A stretch of DNA of 64,000 nucleotides from Myotis daubentonii (Eukaryota > Chordata > Mammalia > Chiroptera > Vespertilionidae): NCBI RefSeq assembly GCF_963259705.1, contig NC_081840.1, forward strand, positions 62,001-126,000. The letters run 5' to 3'. The notes under the pieces were generated by a model, which searched no databases, was not told where the DNA came from, and was given only the letters and a program-made list of their open reading frames with translations. This document shows, one piece after another, positions 12,941-24,900 of the stretch; the stretch's first letter is position 1; each line of letters opens with the position of its first letter. The position numbers and the translations under genes were made by a program.

Positions 12941-15900
12941 CGCGCCAAGCAGAATTTATTCAGACGAAAGGCTCTGCGAATGATTATTTATTTACATTGA
13001 TTTTACTGTGAGGGTATTACAGATGCCCCCCTCCCACCCTGCTCCTGCCCCACGATAAACCATTCTTATTTTTCACTTTATTAATCCTCACCTGAGGCTA
13101 TTTTTCCCATTGATTTTTTAAAATACGTTATTATTGCCCTGGCTGGTTTGGCTCAGTGGATAGAGTCGACCTGTGGACTGAAGGGTCCCGGGTTCGATTC
13201 TGGTCGAGGGCACATGCCCGGGTCGCAGGTTCGGTCCCTGGTGGGGGGCGTGCAGGAGGCAGCCGACCAATGATTCTCTCTCATCATTGATGTTTCTATG
13301 TCTCTCTACCTCTCCCTTCCTCGCTGAGGTCAATAAAAATATATTTAAAAAAAGAAAAGAAAAATACCCCCGCTGGTTTGGCTCAGTGGATAGAGCGTCA
13401 GCCTGTGGCCCAAAGGGTCCCGGGTTCGATTCCAGTCCCAGGCCCTGGTCAGGGCTCGTGCAGGAGGCAACCGATCAATGTGTCTCTCTCACATCGATGT
13501 TTCTCTCTGTCTTTCCCTCTCTTCCACTCTCTACAAATTAATGAAAAAATATCCTTGGGTGAGAATTAAAAATAATAATAATAAAAAGTAGCCCTGGCCG
13601 GTGTGGCTCAGTGGATAGAGCGTCGGCCTGCGGACTGAAGGGTCCCAGTTTCAATTCCCTGCGAGGGCATGTACCTTGGTTGCGGGCCCATCCCCAGTGG
13701 GGGGCGTGTGGGAGGCAGCTGATCGATGTTTCTCTCTCATAGATATTTCTAATTCTCTATCCCTCTCCCTTCCTCTCTGTAAAAAATCAATAAAACATAG
13801 TAAAAATAATAATAATAAAAAGTAAAAAATAGGTTTTATTGATTTTATGAGAGAGAGAGAGAGAAAGAGAGAGAGAGAAACATCGATGAGAGAGGACACT
13901 GACCGGCTGCCTCCCACACGCCCCCCCCCCCCCCCCCATGGAGCCCACAACCTGGACACGTGCCCTGACGGGGAATCAAGAACCCTGACCTCTTGGTTCC
14001 TGGGTGGAGCTCAGCCACTGAGCCACACCGGCCGGCTCCACTGATTTGGAGAGAGAGGGAGGGAGGGAGGGACACATCAACTGGTTGCCTCCCACACGCC
14101 CACCTGGGCCAGGGATCGAACCTGCAACTGAAGCTCCTGCCTTTGACAGGAGGCGAGTCTGTGGCCCTTCCCGTGTGGGGTGCGGGCCGACGGGCACTGG
14201 GCTGGCGGGCAGGGCGGCTGCAGGTAAGGAAGCGCGGGCGGCACCGCGGGGACAGGGGCGGCACCGCGGGGCGGGGCGCTGTGGGCACGTGCTGGTCTGC
14301 GTGGCTCACCGGACCCCGAACTCCCGAGGCCTCCGCCGCGGCCACGATCGCAGTGGGACCCCCGGGACCCGCTCCTGGTGCAAGGCCCTTAGCCGATAGC
14401 GGAGGCGGGCAGGTCCCCCGCCCCCGCCTGTCCTCTGCTCTGCAGGCGTCATCGCCCCGTCCCCCGTGGCGGAGGCCCCCCCAGAAACAGGACCTGCAGG
14501 CGCTGGCCGTGTGGCCGGGCCGTGAACGCACGCGAGACCGTGAGGACGGATGCCGGGGTCCAAACCCCAGCGGGTCCAGGGGTCCCCAAAGGTGTGGACG
14601 GAGTCGGCGAAGAAGGAATGTCACGGAGACAGTGTTCAGTTGATCAGCAGCCTAGCCAGGATCTCTAGCCCGGATCTCCAGCCAAGTTCTGGTCTGGATC
14701 TCCAGAGAGGTTCTGTAGCCATGTTCCCTCACTAGGTTCTCCAGCCAGGTTCTGTCCAGGCTCTCCAGTCAGGTTCAGTGTCCAGGTTCCAGTCAGGTTC
14801 TCCTGCCAATCTCTGTAGTCAGGTTCAGTCCAGGATCCCTTGCCATGTTCTCCCGCTAGGCTCTGTCTCTAGGCTCCGAGGCCAGTCCCGGTCCAGGATC
14901 CTCTGGCATGCTCTCGCCAGCGAAGTTCTTCTGTCTCTAGGCTCCGTGTAGGTTCTGTCTTCTGAATTCTGTCTCCTGAGTTCTGTGTGTTTCTGTCTTG
15001 TTACAACTGTATTTATACCAGTTGATTCAATCCTATCAATCTCTATTACAAAGGTTAGGGCGTTTCTTATCTCCATTCCAGGGAGAAAAGATTATGTAGT
15101 TTAAGCATGATTGTTCGTAGTTAAAGGGATTAATTACCCGCCTGGCACTTAGTTGAGGGGTTTTATTCCCTCCCTAACTTCAGGGGAAAATCCCTACCTG
15201 GGGATTCAACCTTTCTCGGAGAGGTGACTTTGGTTAAAACACAGCGCCAAGAAGGTGAGCAAACATATTAAGAACCGTATGCCATATATGCCAGGTCCCT
15301 TGAAACAGCAAGGATGGACCGGCTCCCGGCAAATTCCCCCTTTTTTATTTTTTAAAAGCAAGCATTAAAAAGAAAAACCTGAAACGCTCTCTTGTATCCA
15401 TTTTAAGAGTAGGATTGGCGCTTTCTGCTATTACCTGAGTCCTGATCTATCACCCCAGGGAGAGCTTGCCAATCCTGCACTTTCCCGGGGTGGAAAGGCT
15501 GCAGTGGGGTTAAGGATAAGGCTCCTTGGGCCTACCTTCTCCCATGCCTCTACATTTACCTTTCCGGCACCTTTCCTTCCTCAGAAAAGCATGGACGTAT
15601 TTCTTGTATAAAATGTTCTGTCTGACTGGGAGTAACCTTAATTCCTCTGCTAACAAGCATATATGTTAAAAGATCAATACGGAGTCTTTTTTCTTTAGAC
15701 TCAGTATGGCACATCTTCTTAATCTAAAGATCAATACAGAGTCTTCTTTCTTTGGACTCAGTATGGCACATCTTCTCAATCTAAGTTCTGTACTATCCAC
15801 CTTCTTACCCTACTTATCCTCTATAGGGGGGTCTGTAGCACCCTGGTGGAGTCCTATCCGTCCCGAGTGTGGGGGTTCTCAATGGGGGGGGCTTACCTAA

Positions 15901-18900
15901 GGGAATCCTGTTCCAGGGGTTCCCAAAGGTGTGGATGGAGTAGGCAAAGACTATCCACCCTCTTCCTATGGTGGAGTCCTATCCATCCCGAGTGTGGGGG
16001 GGCTTACCTAAGGGTCCCTGTTCGGGCGCCATATGCCGGGGTCCTGCCCCAGCGGGTCCAGGGGTTCCCCAAAGGTGTGGACGGAGTCGGCGAAGAAGGA
16101 ATGACATGGAGACAGCGTTCAGTTGATCAGCAACCTAGCCAGGATCTCTAGCCCGGATCTCCAGCCAAGTTCTGGTCTGGATCTCCAGAGAGGTTCTGCT
16201 TCGGATCTCCAGCGAGGTTCTGTAGCCATGTTCCCTCACTAGGTTCTCCAGCCAGGTTCTGTCCAGGCTCTCCAGTCAGGTTCAGTGTCCAGGTTCCAGT
16301 CAGGTTCTCCTGCCAATCTCTGTAGTCAGGTTCAGTCCAGGATCCCTTGCCATGTTCTCCCGCTAGGCTCTGTCTCTAGGCTCCGAGGCCAGTCCCGGTC
16401 CAGGATCCTCTGGCATGCTCTCGCCAGCGAAGTTCTTCTGTCTCTAGGCTCCGTGTAGGTTCTGTCTTCTGAATTCTGTCTCCTGAGTTCTGTGTGTTTC
16501 TGTCTTGTTACAACTGTATTTATACCAGTTGATTCAATCCTATCAATCTCTATTACAAAGGTTAGGGCGTTTCTTATCTCCATTCCAGGGAGAAAAGATT
16601 ATGTAGTTTAAGCATGATTGTTCGTAGTTAAAGGGATTAATTACCCGCCTGGCACTTAGTTGAGGGGTTTTATTCCCTCCCTAACTTCAGGGGAAAATCC
16701 CTACCTGGGGATTCAACCTTTCTCGGAGAGGTGACTTTGGTTAAAACACAGCGCCAAGAAGGTGAGCAAACATATTAAGAACCGTATGCCATATATGCCA
16801 GGTCCCTTGAAACAGCAAGGATGGACCGGCTCCCGGCAAATTCCCCCTTTTTTATTTTTTAAAAGCAAGCATTAAAAAGAAAAACCTGAAACGCTCTCTT
16901 GTATCCATTTTAAGAGTAGGATTGGCGCTTTCTGCTATTACCTGAGTCCTGATCTATCACCCCAGGGAGAGCTTGCCAATCCTGCACTTTCCCGGGGTGG
17001 AAAGGCTGCAGTGGGGTTAAGGATAAGGCTCCTTGGGCCTACCTTCTCCCATGCCTCTACATTTACCTTTCCGGCACCTTTCCTTCCTCAGAAAAGCATG
17101 GACGTATTTCTTGTATAAAATGTTCTGTCTGACTGGGAGTAACCTTAATTCCTCTGCTAACAAGCATATATGTTAAAAGATCAATACGGAGTCTTTTTTC
17201 TTTAGACTCAGTATGGCACATCTTCTTAATCTAAAGATCAATACAGAGTCTTCTTTCTTTGGACTCAGTATGGCACATCTTCTCAATCTAAGTTCTGTAC
17301 TATCCACCTTCTTACCCTACTTATCCTCTATAGGGGGGTCTGTAGCACCCTGGTGGAGTCCTATCCGTCCCGAGTGTGGGGGTTCTCAATGGGGGGGGCT
17401 TACCTAAGGGAATCCTGTTCCAGGGGTTCCCAAAGGTGTGGATGGAGTAGGCAAAGACTATCCACCCTCTTCCTATGGTGGAGTCCTATCCATCCCGAGT
17501 GTGGGGGGGCTTACCTAAGGGTCCCTGTTCGGGCGCCATATGCCGGGGTCCTGCCCCAGCGGGTCCAGGGGTTCCCCAAAGGTGTGGACGGAGTCGGCGA
17601 AGAAGGAATGACATGGAGACAGCGTTCAGTTGATCAGCAACCTAGCCAGGATCTCTAGCCCGGATCTCCAGCCAAGTTCTGGTCTGGATCTCCAGAGAGG
17701 TTCTGCTTCGGATCTCCAGCGAGGTTCTGTAGCCATGTTCCCTCACTAGGTTCTCCAGCCAGGTTCTGTCCAGGCTCTCCAGTCAGGTTCAGTGTCCAGG
17801 TTCCAGTCAGGTTCTCCTGCCAATCTCTGTAGTCAGGTTCAGTCCAGGATCCCTTGCCATGTTCTCCCGCTAGGCTCTGTCTCTAGGCTCCGAGGCCAGT
17901 CCCGGTCCAGGATCCTCTGGCATGCTCTCGCCAGCGAAGTTCTTCTGTCTCTAGGCTCCGTGTAGGTTCTGTCTTCTGAATTCTGTCTCCTGAGTTCTGT
18001 GTGTTTCTGTCTTGTTACAACTGTATTTATACCAGTTGATTCAATCCTATCAATCTCTATTACAAAGGTTAGGGCGTTTCTTATCTCCATTCCAGGGAGA
18101 AAAGATTATGTAGTTTAAGCATGATTGTTCGTAGTTAAAGGGATTAATTACCCGCCTGGCACTTAGTTGAGGGGTTTTATTCCCTCCCTAACTTCAGGGG
18201 AAAATCCCTACCTGGGGATTCAACCTTTCTCGGAGAGGTGACTTTGGTTAAAACACAGCGCCAAGAAGGTGAGCAAACATATTAAGAACCGTATGCCATA
18301 TATGCCAGGTCCCTTGAAACAGCAAGGATGGACCGGCTCCCGGCAGACGGAAGGCCCAGGGTCCGGCCTGGGCTGCAGCCGGGACACAGGCGGTGCGGAC
18401 GGCCGGAGCGTGAGGGCCCGACACCCCGAGGCCGCGGGTGGGTCCCGGTGCGGAGGCAGCCGCGCAGCTCGGCAAAGTGCCCGCCCTCCGCCGCGAGCCC
18501 CTGGGCCCTGGACGCCCGGGCGATGCGGCCACACCGGGCCGGGGCCTCTTCACACCGCCCGGGGCCAGGGCCCGCTCCTGGGGGCGCCCGGGGCCGATGC
18601 CCCACCCCCCCCCCCTGCGCCCCGCGTGGCTGGGCAGGTGCAGTCCCGCCCGCACTAAACCCGCGCCCGCCCGCTCCTCGGCCCGGGGCTCGGTGGGTGC
18701 AGGCGGCCCACGGCTCCCCCCGCAGGAGCGACACTCAGGCCGCAGTCAGTCAGCGAGCAGGGACCCCGCGGGGACCCCGACACTGCAGCCACCGCCGGCC
18801 TCCGCCTCCACCGTGAGCCGCTGGGGACCGCCCGGCTGGCAGCGCCCACGTGCAGGGGGTCCTGGGGTCCCGGCAGACGCTCCGCAGCCGCTGCCTCACA

Positions 18901-21900
18901 CACAGCATCCCAGCCCAGCCTCTGCTTTTAAAAATATATATTTTTATTGATGTCAGAGGGGAAGGGAGAGAGAGAAACACCAATGATGAGAGGGAATCAT
19001 GGATCGGCTGCCCCCTGCCCGCCCCGCACTGGGGATGGAGCCCGCAACCCCGGCCTGTGCCCTGACCGGGACTCGAACCCTGACCTCCTGGTTCAGAGGG
19101 TGATGCTCAACCACTGAGCCACACCAGCCGGGCCCTGCCTCTTTAAAATTATATGCACACACATTAATTTCAGAGCTTCGATCTATGAACCAGGAGGTCA
19201 TGGTTGATTTCCCGTTAGGGCACAGGCGGGTTCTGGGCTTGAGCCCCAGTAGGGGGCGAGCAGGAGGCACCTAATGGATGATTCTCATCATTGCTGTTCC
19301 TCTCTCTCTCTCTTTAAAATCAATAAAAAATATATATTTTCTTAAAATCTACATTCCTTTAAAAAAAAGAGGCAGAACCGCAAACCATAGAAGCTGCAGA
19401 GCACGGCCTGGGCAAGTGCATGGAGGGCCTCACACCCAACACAACACCAGCAGCTGGGAGACACGGGGAAGGGGACCCCCGTGCTGCTGGGAGACGCGGG
19501 GGAAGGGGACCCCCGGGCGCTGCTGGGAGACGGGGGGGGGCTGGGGACCCCTGGGCACTGCTGGGAGAGGCGGGGGGAAGGGGACCCCCATGCTGCTGGG
19601 AGACGCAGGGGAAGGGGACCCCTGTGCTGCTGGGAGACGTGGGGGGGGAAGGGGACCCCTGGGCGCTGCTGGGAGACGCGGGGGGGGACCCCTGGGCGCT
19701 GCTGGGAGACGTGGGGAAAGGGGACCCCTGTGCTGCTGGCGGAGTGCAGATGGTGCGGCCGTTACTCAGGAAATTAAACATGGAGCTGCTGCATGACCCA
19801 GCAGTTCCGCGTCTGGGAATTTATCCAAAGAAACCCAAACACTAACTCGGAAGACTCTGCGCACCCATGTTCACTGCAGTGTCATTAACAACAGCCGGGA
19901 CTTGGGAGCCGCCCACGGCCCAGCAATACACCAGGGGATGGAAGATGTGGGTCAAACCCACACGGAATACTACTCGGCCGTCAAAAAGGTGAGCCCGGCC
20001 AGCGGGGCCCAGGGGCTGAGCATCAACCCATGAGCCCGGGGGTCGCGGTCCAATTCCTGGCACAGCCCGGGTTGCGGGCCAGCGCGGGGCGTGCGGGAGG
20101 CAGCCCAACGGTGATGTTCCTCTCTCATCAATGTTTCTATTTCTCTATCCCTCTCCCTTCCCCTCTCTCTAAAAAAAATCACTAAAAAGGTATTTTAAAA
20201 AGTAAACAATTCCATCTTTAAAAAGAATGAGATCTTATCATCTGGACATGAATGGACCTAGCCCAGCGGGTCCCGGCGGGGCACGCCCCAGAGGGGGCCC
20301 TGTGATTCTAAGGGGGCCATGGAGAACGCGCTATTGACAGTGAACCTTCTGCATTTCCTGTGGTTCTAGGGGCCCCATCTGCAGCATGTGGACACAGACT
20401 GTGACAGATTTACGCCTAAGAGTTCCCTATGACATGTTCTGAGGCTTTATCTGCTATTTTTTCACATCACTGCATATTATTTTTTTAACGGTTTCTTAGT
20501 GATTTCTTCCTCGGGATTTAACTATCCTTTCGCCCTTTTATTTTTCTCTTTCATGGGTGCCGTGCTCTGTGGAGGCTTGTTTAGACCAAGTTCCTGGCCT
20601 TTCAGGCTTCCTCCACGTGAACAGGAAATAATAATAATAAGAATTCTATGTCACAAGGGGGCACCAGGATTTTAGAGGTGCTTAGGTGGGGGCCCTGACC
20701 CAGTTTGGCTCAGTGGACAGAGCGTCGGCCTGTGGACTGGGGGGTCCCGGGTTCGACTCCGGTCAAGGGCATGTGCCTTGGTTGCGGGCACATCCCCAGT
20801 GGGGGGTGTGCAGGAGGCAGCTGATCGATGTTTCTCTCTCATCGATGTTTCTAACTCTCTATCCCTCTCCCTTCCTCTCTGTAAAAAATCAATAAAATAA
20901 ATTAAAAAAAAAGAAAAAGAAAAAGAAAAGAAATGGGTAGGTGGGGTTTGGCCAAAAAAAGGTTGGGGACCACTGCCCTAGAAGGTACTATGCCAAGTGA
21001 AATGAATTAGAGAAAGAAAAATACTGTACGATCTTACATGTGGAATCCAATGAGAAAAATTAACAAACAAAACAAAACAGAGTTATAAACAGCACAGACT
21101 GATGGGACTGGGTGGAAAGGGATTGAGAGGTAGATTGGGGTGACAGAAGAGTCCCAGGGGTCTAACGCACAGCCGGGGAACCAGTCAGTGACACTGTAAT
21201 AACCACGTACATGCAGGTGGCGCTGGAGACATCGGGGTCACTTGATAAACCGTACTAGTGCCCCGGTGCACGGAGTCGTGCACATCGAACGGAAATGAAT
21301 TAGAAGGTGGCCGGAGGGGCAGGGCTGGGCAAGACGGGCCAGACATGCCCTGGAGCCAAGGTCCCTCCCAGCGTCTGTGAAGTGAGCGGGGTCCCTCGGC
21401 AGGTGGGGTCCCTCGGCCTGGCCTGCAGGGATGGGGCCAAAACCGGCTCCCCGACATCCCCTGAGGGGTCCCGGAGTGTGAGAGGGCTCTCTGCAAACTT
21501 GCTGCCGTACAGGGTGTGCAATGCAAACGCACGTGTGCAGTAAACCAGATTTGGGGCCGACAGTGCCCCAGCAACAACATAACCCACGGCCCAAGGTGGA
21601 ATCGCACGGCCCCGTGAGGAATCGGGCTCCCTCCTCTCTGGTTTCAGGGTGCGTCACCCTAGAACCGCCACTGCCAAGTCACTGCAGCTCGGCAGCTCCT
21701 GTGTTGAGCGTCTGTGCCCTCGTGGTCAGTGTGCGTCACAGCGACCGGCGGATGGTAGGAGGGACACTTAGCACATTAGCCTTTTACACAGATAGACTAG
21801 AGGCCTGGTGCATGAAATTCAGGCACAGGTAGGGTCCCTAGGCCTGGCTGCCAATCAGGGCCGATCAGGGTCTTTCAGCTGCCAGCCAGGGCCTTCCTTC

Positions 21901-24900
21901 ATCCCACACTGACCCCTGGTGGTCAGCACACGTCATAGCAAGCAATCGAACTCCCGGTCGAACTCCCATGGGGATAATTTGCATATTAGGCTTTTATATA
22001 GAGAGATATATAGATAACCACTATGCTGATACAAAATAATACAAAATAACATCACCTGCGAACTGTAAAAAGGAAAGGAGGGAAAAAGGAAAGAAGGAAA
22101 GAAAATTACCCGATTTTAAAAAACAGGCCAGAGATCTGTGCAGACACTTGACCAAGGACACATGGCCGGCAAATACAAACACATCAGCCCTGCAGGCCGC
22201 GTGGCTCAGTGGCCGAGTGTCGACCTAGGAACCAGGAGGTCACAGTTTGATTCCCAATCAGGGTACATGCCCAGTTGTGGGCTCGATCCCCCGTGTGGGG
22301 CATGCAGGAGGCAGCTGATCAATGGTTCTGTTATCATTGATGTTTCCATCTCTCTCTGAAAGCAAGAAAAAAATTTTCAAAAAAAACCAAAACAAAACAA
22401 AAACACATGAGCCTGGGCTGGTGGCTCAGCCTGTTGGCGTGTCGTCCGTCCGTCCGTCCGTCCGTCCGCCCGCCCCAAAGGCTGCAGGCTGGACTCCTGG
22501 TCAGGGCACAGGCCTAAGCTGTGAGTTCAGTCCCGGGGGGGCGGGGGGGCATGTGTGACAGGCAGCCTAGCAACACTTCCCTACACACTGATGCTCTCTA
22601 AAAACAAAAACAAAAACAAATGTCCTCAGTGAGGATTTAAAAAATAAAAACACAGGCGAAGACACCCCACACCACCTACCACCAGGGCGATGGACGCGGC
22701 CGGTGGTGATGCCCGCACACCTGGCAGGACGCTGCGCAGACAGAAGCTGACCAGGCCCAGACGTGACGGGCGGGAACCTCAGACAAACCACCCCGCGGCA
22801 CGAGACGCGAGATCCCGCGTCCACGTGAGAACGGACCACCCAAAGCTGCACCGGGCTGTGGGCCTCCTGGGGAGTCAGGCCAGGAGGTGGCGCCCAGGCG
22901 GGGTCACCGGTCCCTCACGTCAAATCGCTCCCTGCACCTGGCCCGGGCTGCGTGGCTCAGGGGTTGAGCGTCGACCTAGGAGCCAGGAGGTCAGGGATTG
23001 ATCCCGTCAGGGCACAGGCCTGGGTTGTGGGCTCCATCCCGGGGTGTGTGTGTGGGGGGGCGCGTGCAGGAGGCCGCCAACCAGAGCTCCTCTCATCACT
23101 GCTGTTTCTCTCCCTCTCCCTCTCCCTCCCTCTCTGAGATCAATTAAAAAATAGATAAAAAAAGCGCTCCCCGACTCGGGCACGGATCGCCACGGGACAG
23201 GAGCCGGCGTAGCCTGGACGCTCAGCCTCCAGAATCTGACACATCCCCTTGTTTGTGAGCCACGAGGCCACGGCGCTGCCACGCCAGCCCGGGCGCTGAT
23301 GGCACCCGCATGTCCACGCTGCACGGACACCGCCCCCGGGAGGAAGGGGCCGCGGGGCGGTGGGAGCCGGGTTCCCAAGGCGCGTGTGTGCCGTTCCCCA
23401 ACGGGGCCCAGGCCAGCGGGTGGCGGAGCGGGCAGCGCTCACAGGCCCTCCAGGCCGCGGACCGGACCCCCAGCTCCAAAGCCGCGATGCGGTTAAGCAG
23501 GGGAGCGGGCCCTCCGGCGGCAGGCGGGGCCACACGGGGGCCGGGCACAGCGCCCCGCCCGGGAGGAGGACCGAGGCCCACCCGCCCCAGAAACCGGGGC
23601 TTGCGGGGGCCCTGGCGCGCACGGGGAGAGCAGGCGGCGTCCTGTGGGCATCTGAGGAGCCCAGCCCAGGACCCAGCGCCGGCAGCCACCCATCAGGCCC
23701 TCCCCACGGGCCACACCCCAACATGGGCAGCTGCCCCCAGCCAGAGTCCCCCAACCCCAGCCACTGTGAAGACGCAGCAGCACCCGAGCCCCGGAAGGCT
23801 GTGCCAGCCCACCTGCCGCGGGCCCACCCCGCCCCCTGGGGCGCCCACCCCGTCCACGGTCAGGGCACCCAGGAAGGCCCTGCAGACGTGCAGGGTGCAG
23901 GGGCGCCTGGGCCCTAAGGGTCCTGCCCGGACACGCTCCCCACCCGACGGCAGCTTCTTTTTCTAATCCAGGAGCTGAAGGGCCACTCTTCCCGTCAAGG
24001 CCCGGCGGCTCCGTGGCCGTGGCCGTGGCCGTGGCCGGAGCCTCCCCTGCAGGCCAGTTCTAAGCCGGGGATTCACGTACACAAACGCCTCACCTGGTCC
24101 AAAGTTTAAAATAAAACGAAAGCGGCGTCTGTGAGAGCGGCAGGGACTGACGCAGGAGAGCAACAGGGCACAGTCCACCGTGGGGAGCGCCCAGCGCCCG
24201 CCCGCCCCCGGGAGGGTCTCCCGTCACTTTCTCGGGTGTATTTTTAAAAGAACAAACTACCCCACGGAACGGGTGTCCGTTTCCTGGGACAGAAGGAAAA
24301 AGGAAACCGGAGGGAAAAGGCGACGGCGACAGGCCCGTGGCCGCCCCGCACACGGGCACCGCTGCAGCCCGCGGAACCCCTGCCCCTGCCCCCCGTCCGG
24401 CCCCCCGCCCTGCACACGGGCACCGCTGCCTCGGACAGAGGCCTCTGTCCATGGCCAGGTCACTCCCCTGGGAAGACCAGGCCCCGTCCCCTCGCAGGCG
24501 GACCCACCGCACCCAGCTGGTCGCGGGCACAAAGCTGCAGCCACGCCTTCGCCCCCCAGGCCCTCCCCCCACCCCGGGCCCGTCCCAGGTCACTGGCTTC
24601 CGCCGTAGGTTTTTCGCGTTTATTGGGGCCACACAGTTAGGATGTGATGCCCAGAAGCTGTTTAGCTGAAACTCAAATCTAGCCGGTGCCCCCGCTTCCC
24701 TGCAGAAGCCGGCTCCTTCGGAAAAGGCTCTGTTCTCAGGGTCCCGCGGTGCCCCAGCCAGAGTCCACTCGGGACAGAGCGGCCGGGCTTACGGACGCCC
24801 CTCCGCCCGCGAGATGCACTTCCCACCGGATGCTCACCTGCCGGCGCCCTGCCCGCCGGACCGGCCCGGCCAGGCCCAGGGGAGCCCCTCGGCGCCCCGG

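Larger units (their letters stand above)
14551..18345 (-). mobile_element. Three-LTR betaretrovirus-like element, non-autonomous
   Basis: The structure on plus coordinates is LTR 14551-15331, internal 15332-16033, LTR 16034-16838, internal 16839-17540, LTR 17541-18345. It is flanked by perfect GACGGA duplications. Each LTR has TG...CA ends in TGCCGGGG/CTCCCGGCA. The retroviral direction is minus. Two bases after an LTR end lies TGGCGCCCGAACAGGGAC, an exact match to the tRNA-Lys3 primer site, and AAAAAAGGGGGAATT precedes the next LTR as a polypurine tract. The internal part is only 702 bp. It shows no gag, pro, pol or env sense; its longest reading frames (64 and 101 residues) match nothing recognised. 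It must have been mobilised in trans. The two 1507-bp units look identical by eye. It sits in MTA1 intron 1, same strand as the gene. Confidence 0.93.
19742..21240 (+). mobile_element. L1 fragment interrupted by SINE and hAT insertions
   Basis: Sense-strand L1 ORF2 C-terminal sequence (reading [20 protein letters not shown]) runs to about 19990. It resumes at about 20210 (GAATGGACCTA) and again after 20975 (GAAGGTACTATGCCAAGTGA) to about 21240. The gaps are a VES copy and a hAT element holding another VES. ORF2 is broken and inactive. Confidence 0.88.

Noticed and set aside
13136..13260. tRNA genes, because A and B boxes are present
   Set aside because: These are tRNA-derived heads of VES SINEs; they lack a foldable anticodon arm and are followed by the SINE body and tail. 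The same holds for the other VES copies.
14825..15076. 83-residue reading frame in the LTR, repeated in all three LTRs, considered as an LTR-encoded protein of the MMTV Sag kind
   Set aside because: The frame is broken in the solo LTR at 29860-30572 and shows no signal or membrane segment. Identity among the three copies comes from the recent duplication.
15846..16151. 64- and 101-residue frames in the retroelement internal region as accessory genes
   Set aside because: They are on the strand opposite to the retroviral direction and overlap the primer site and LTR; no recognisable motif.
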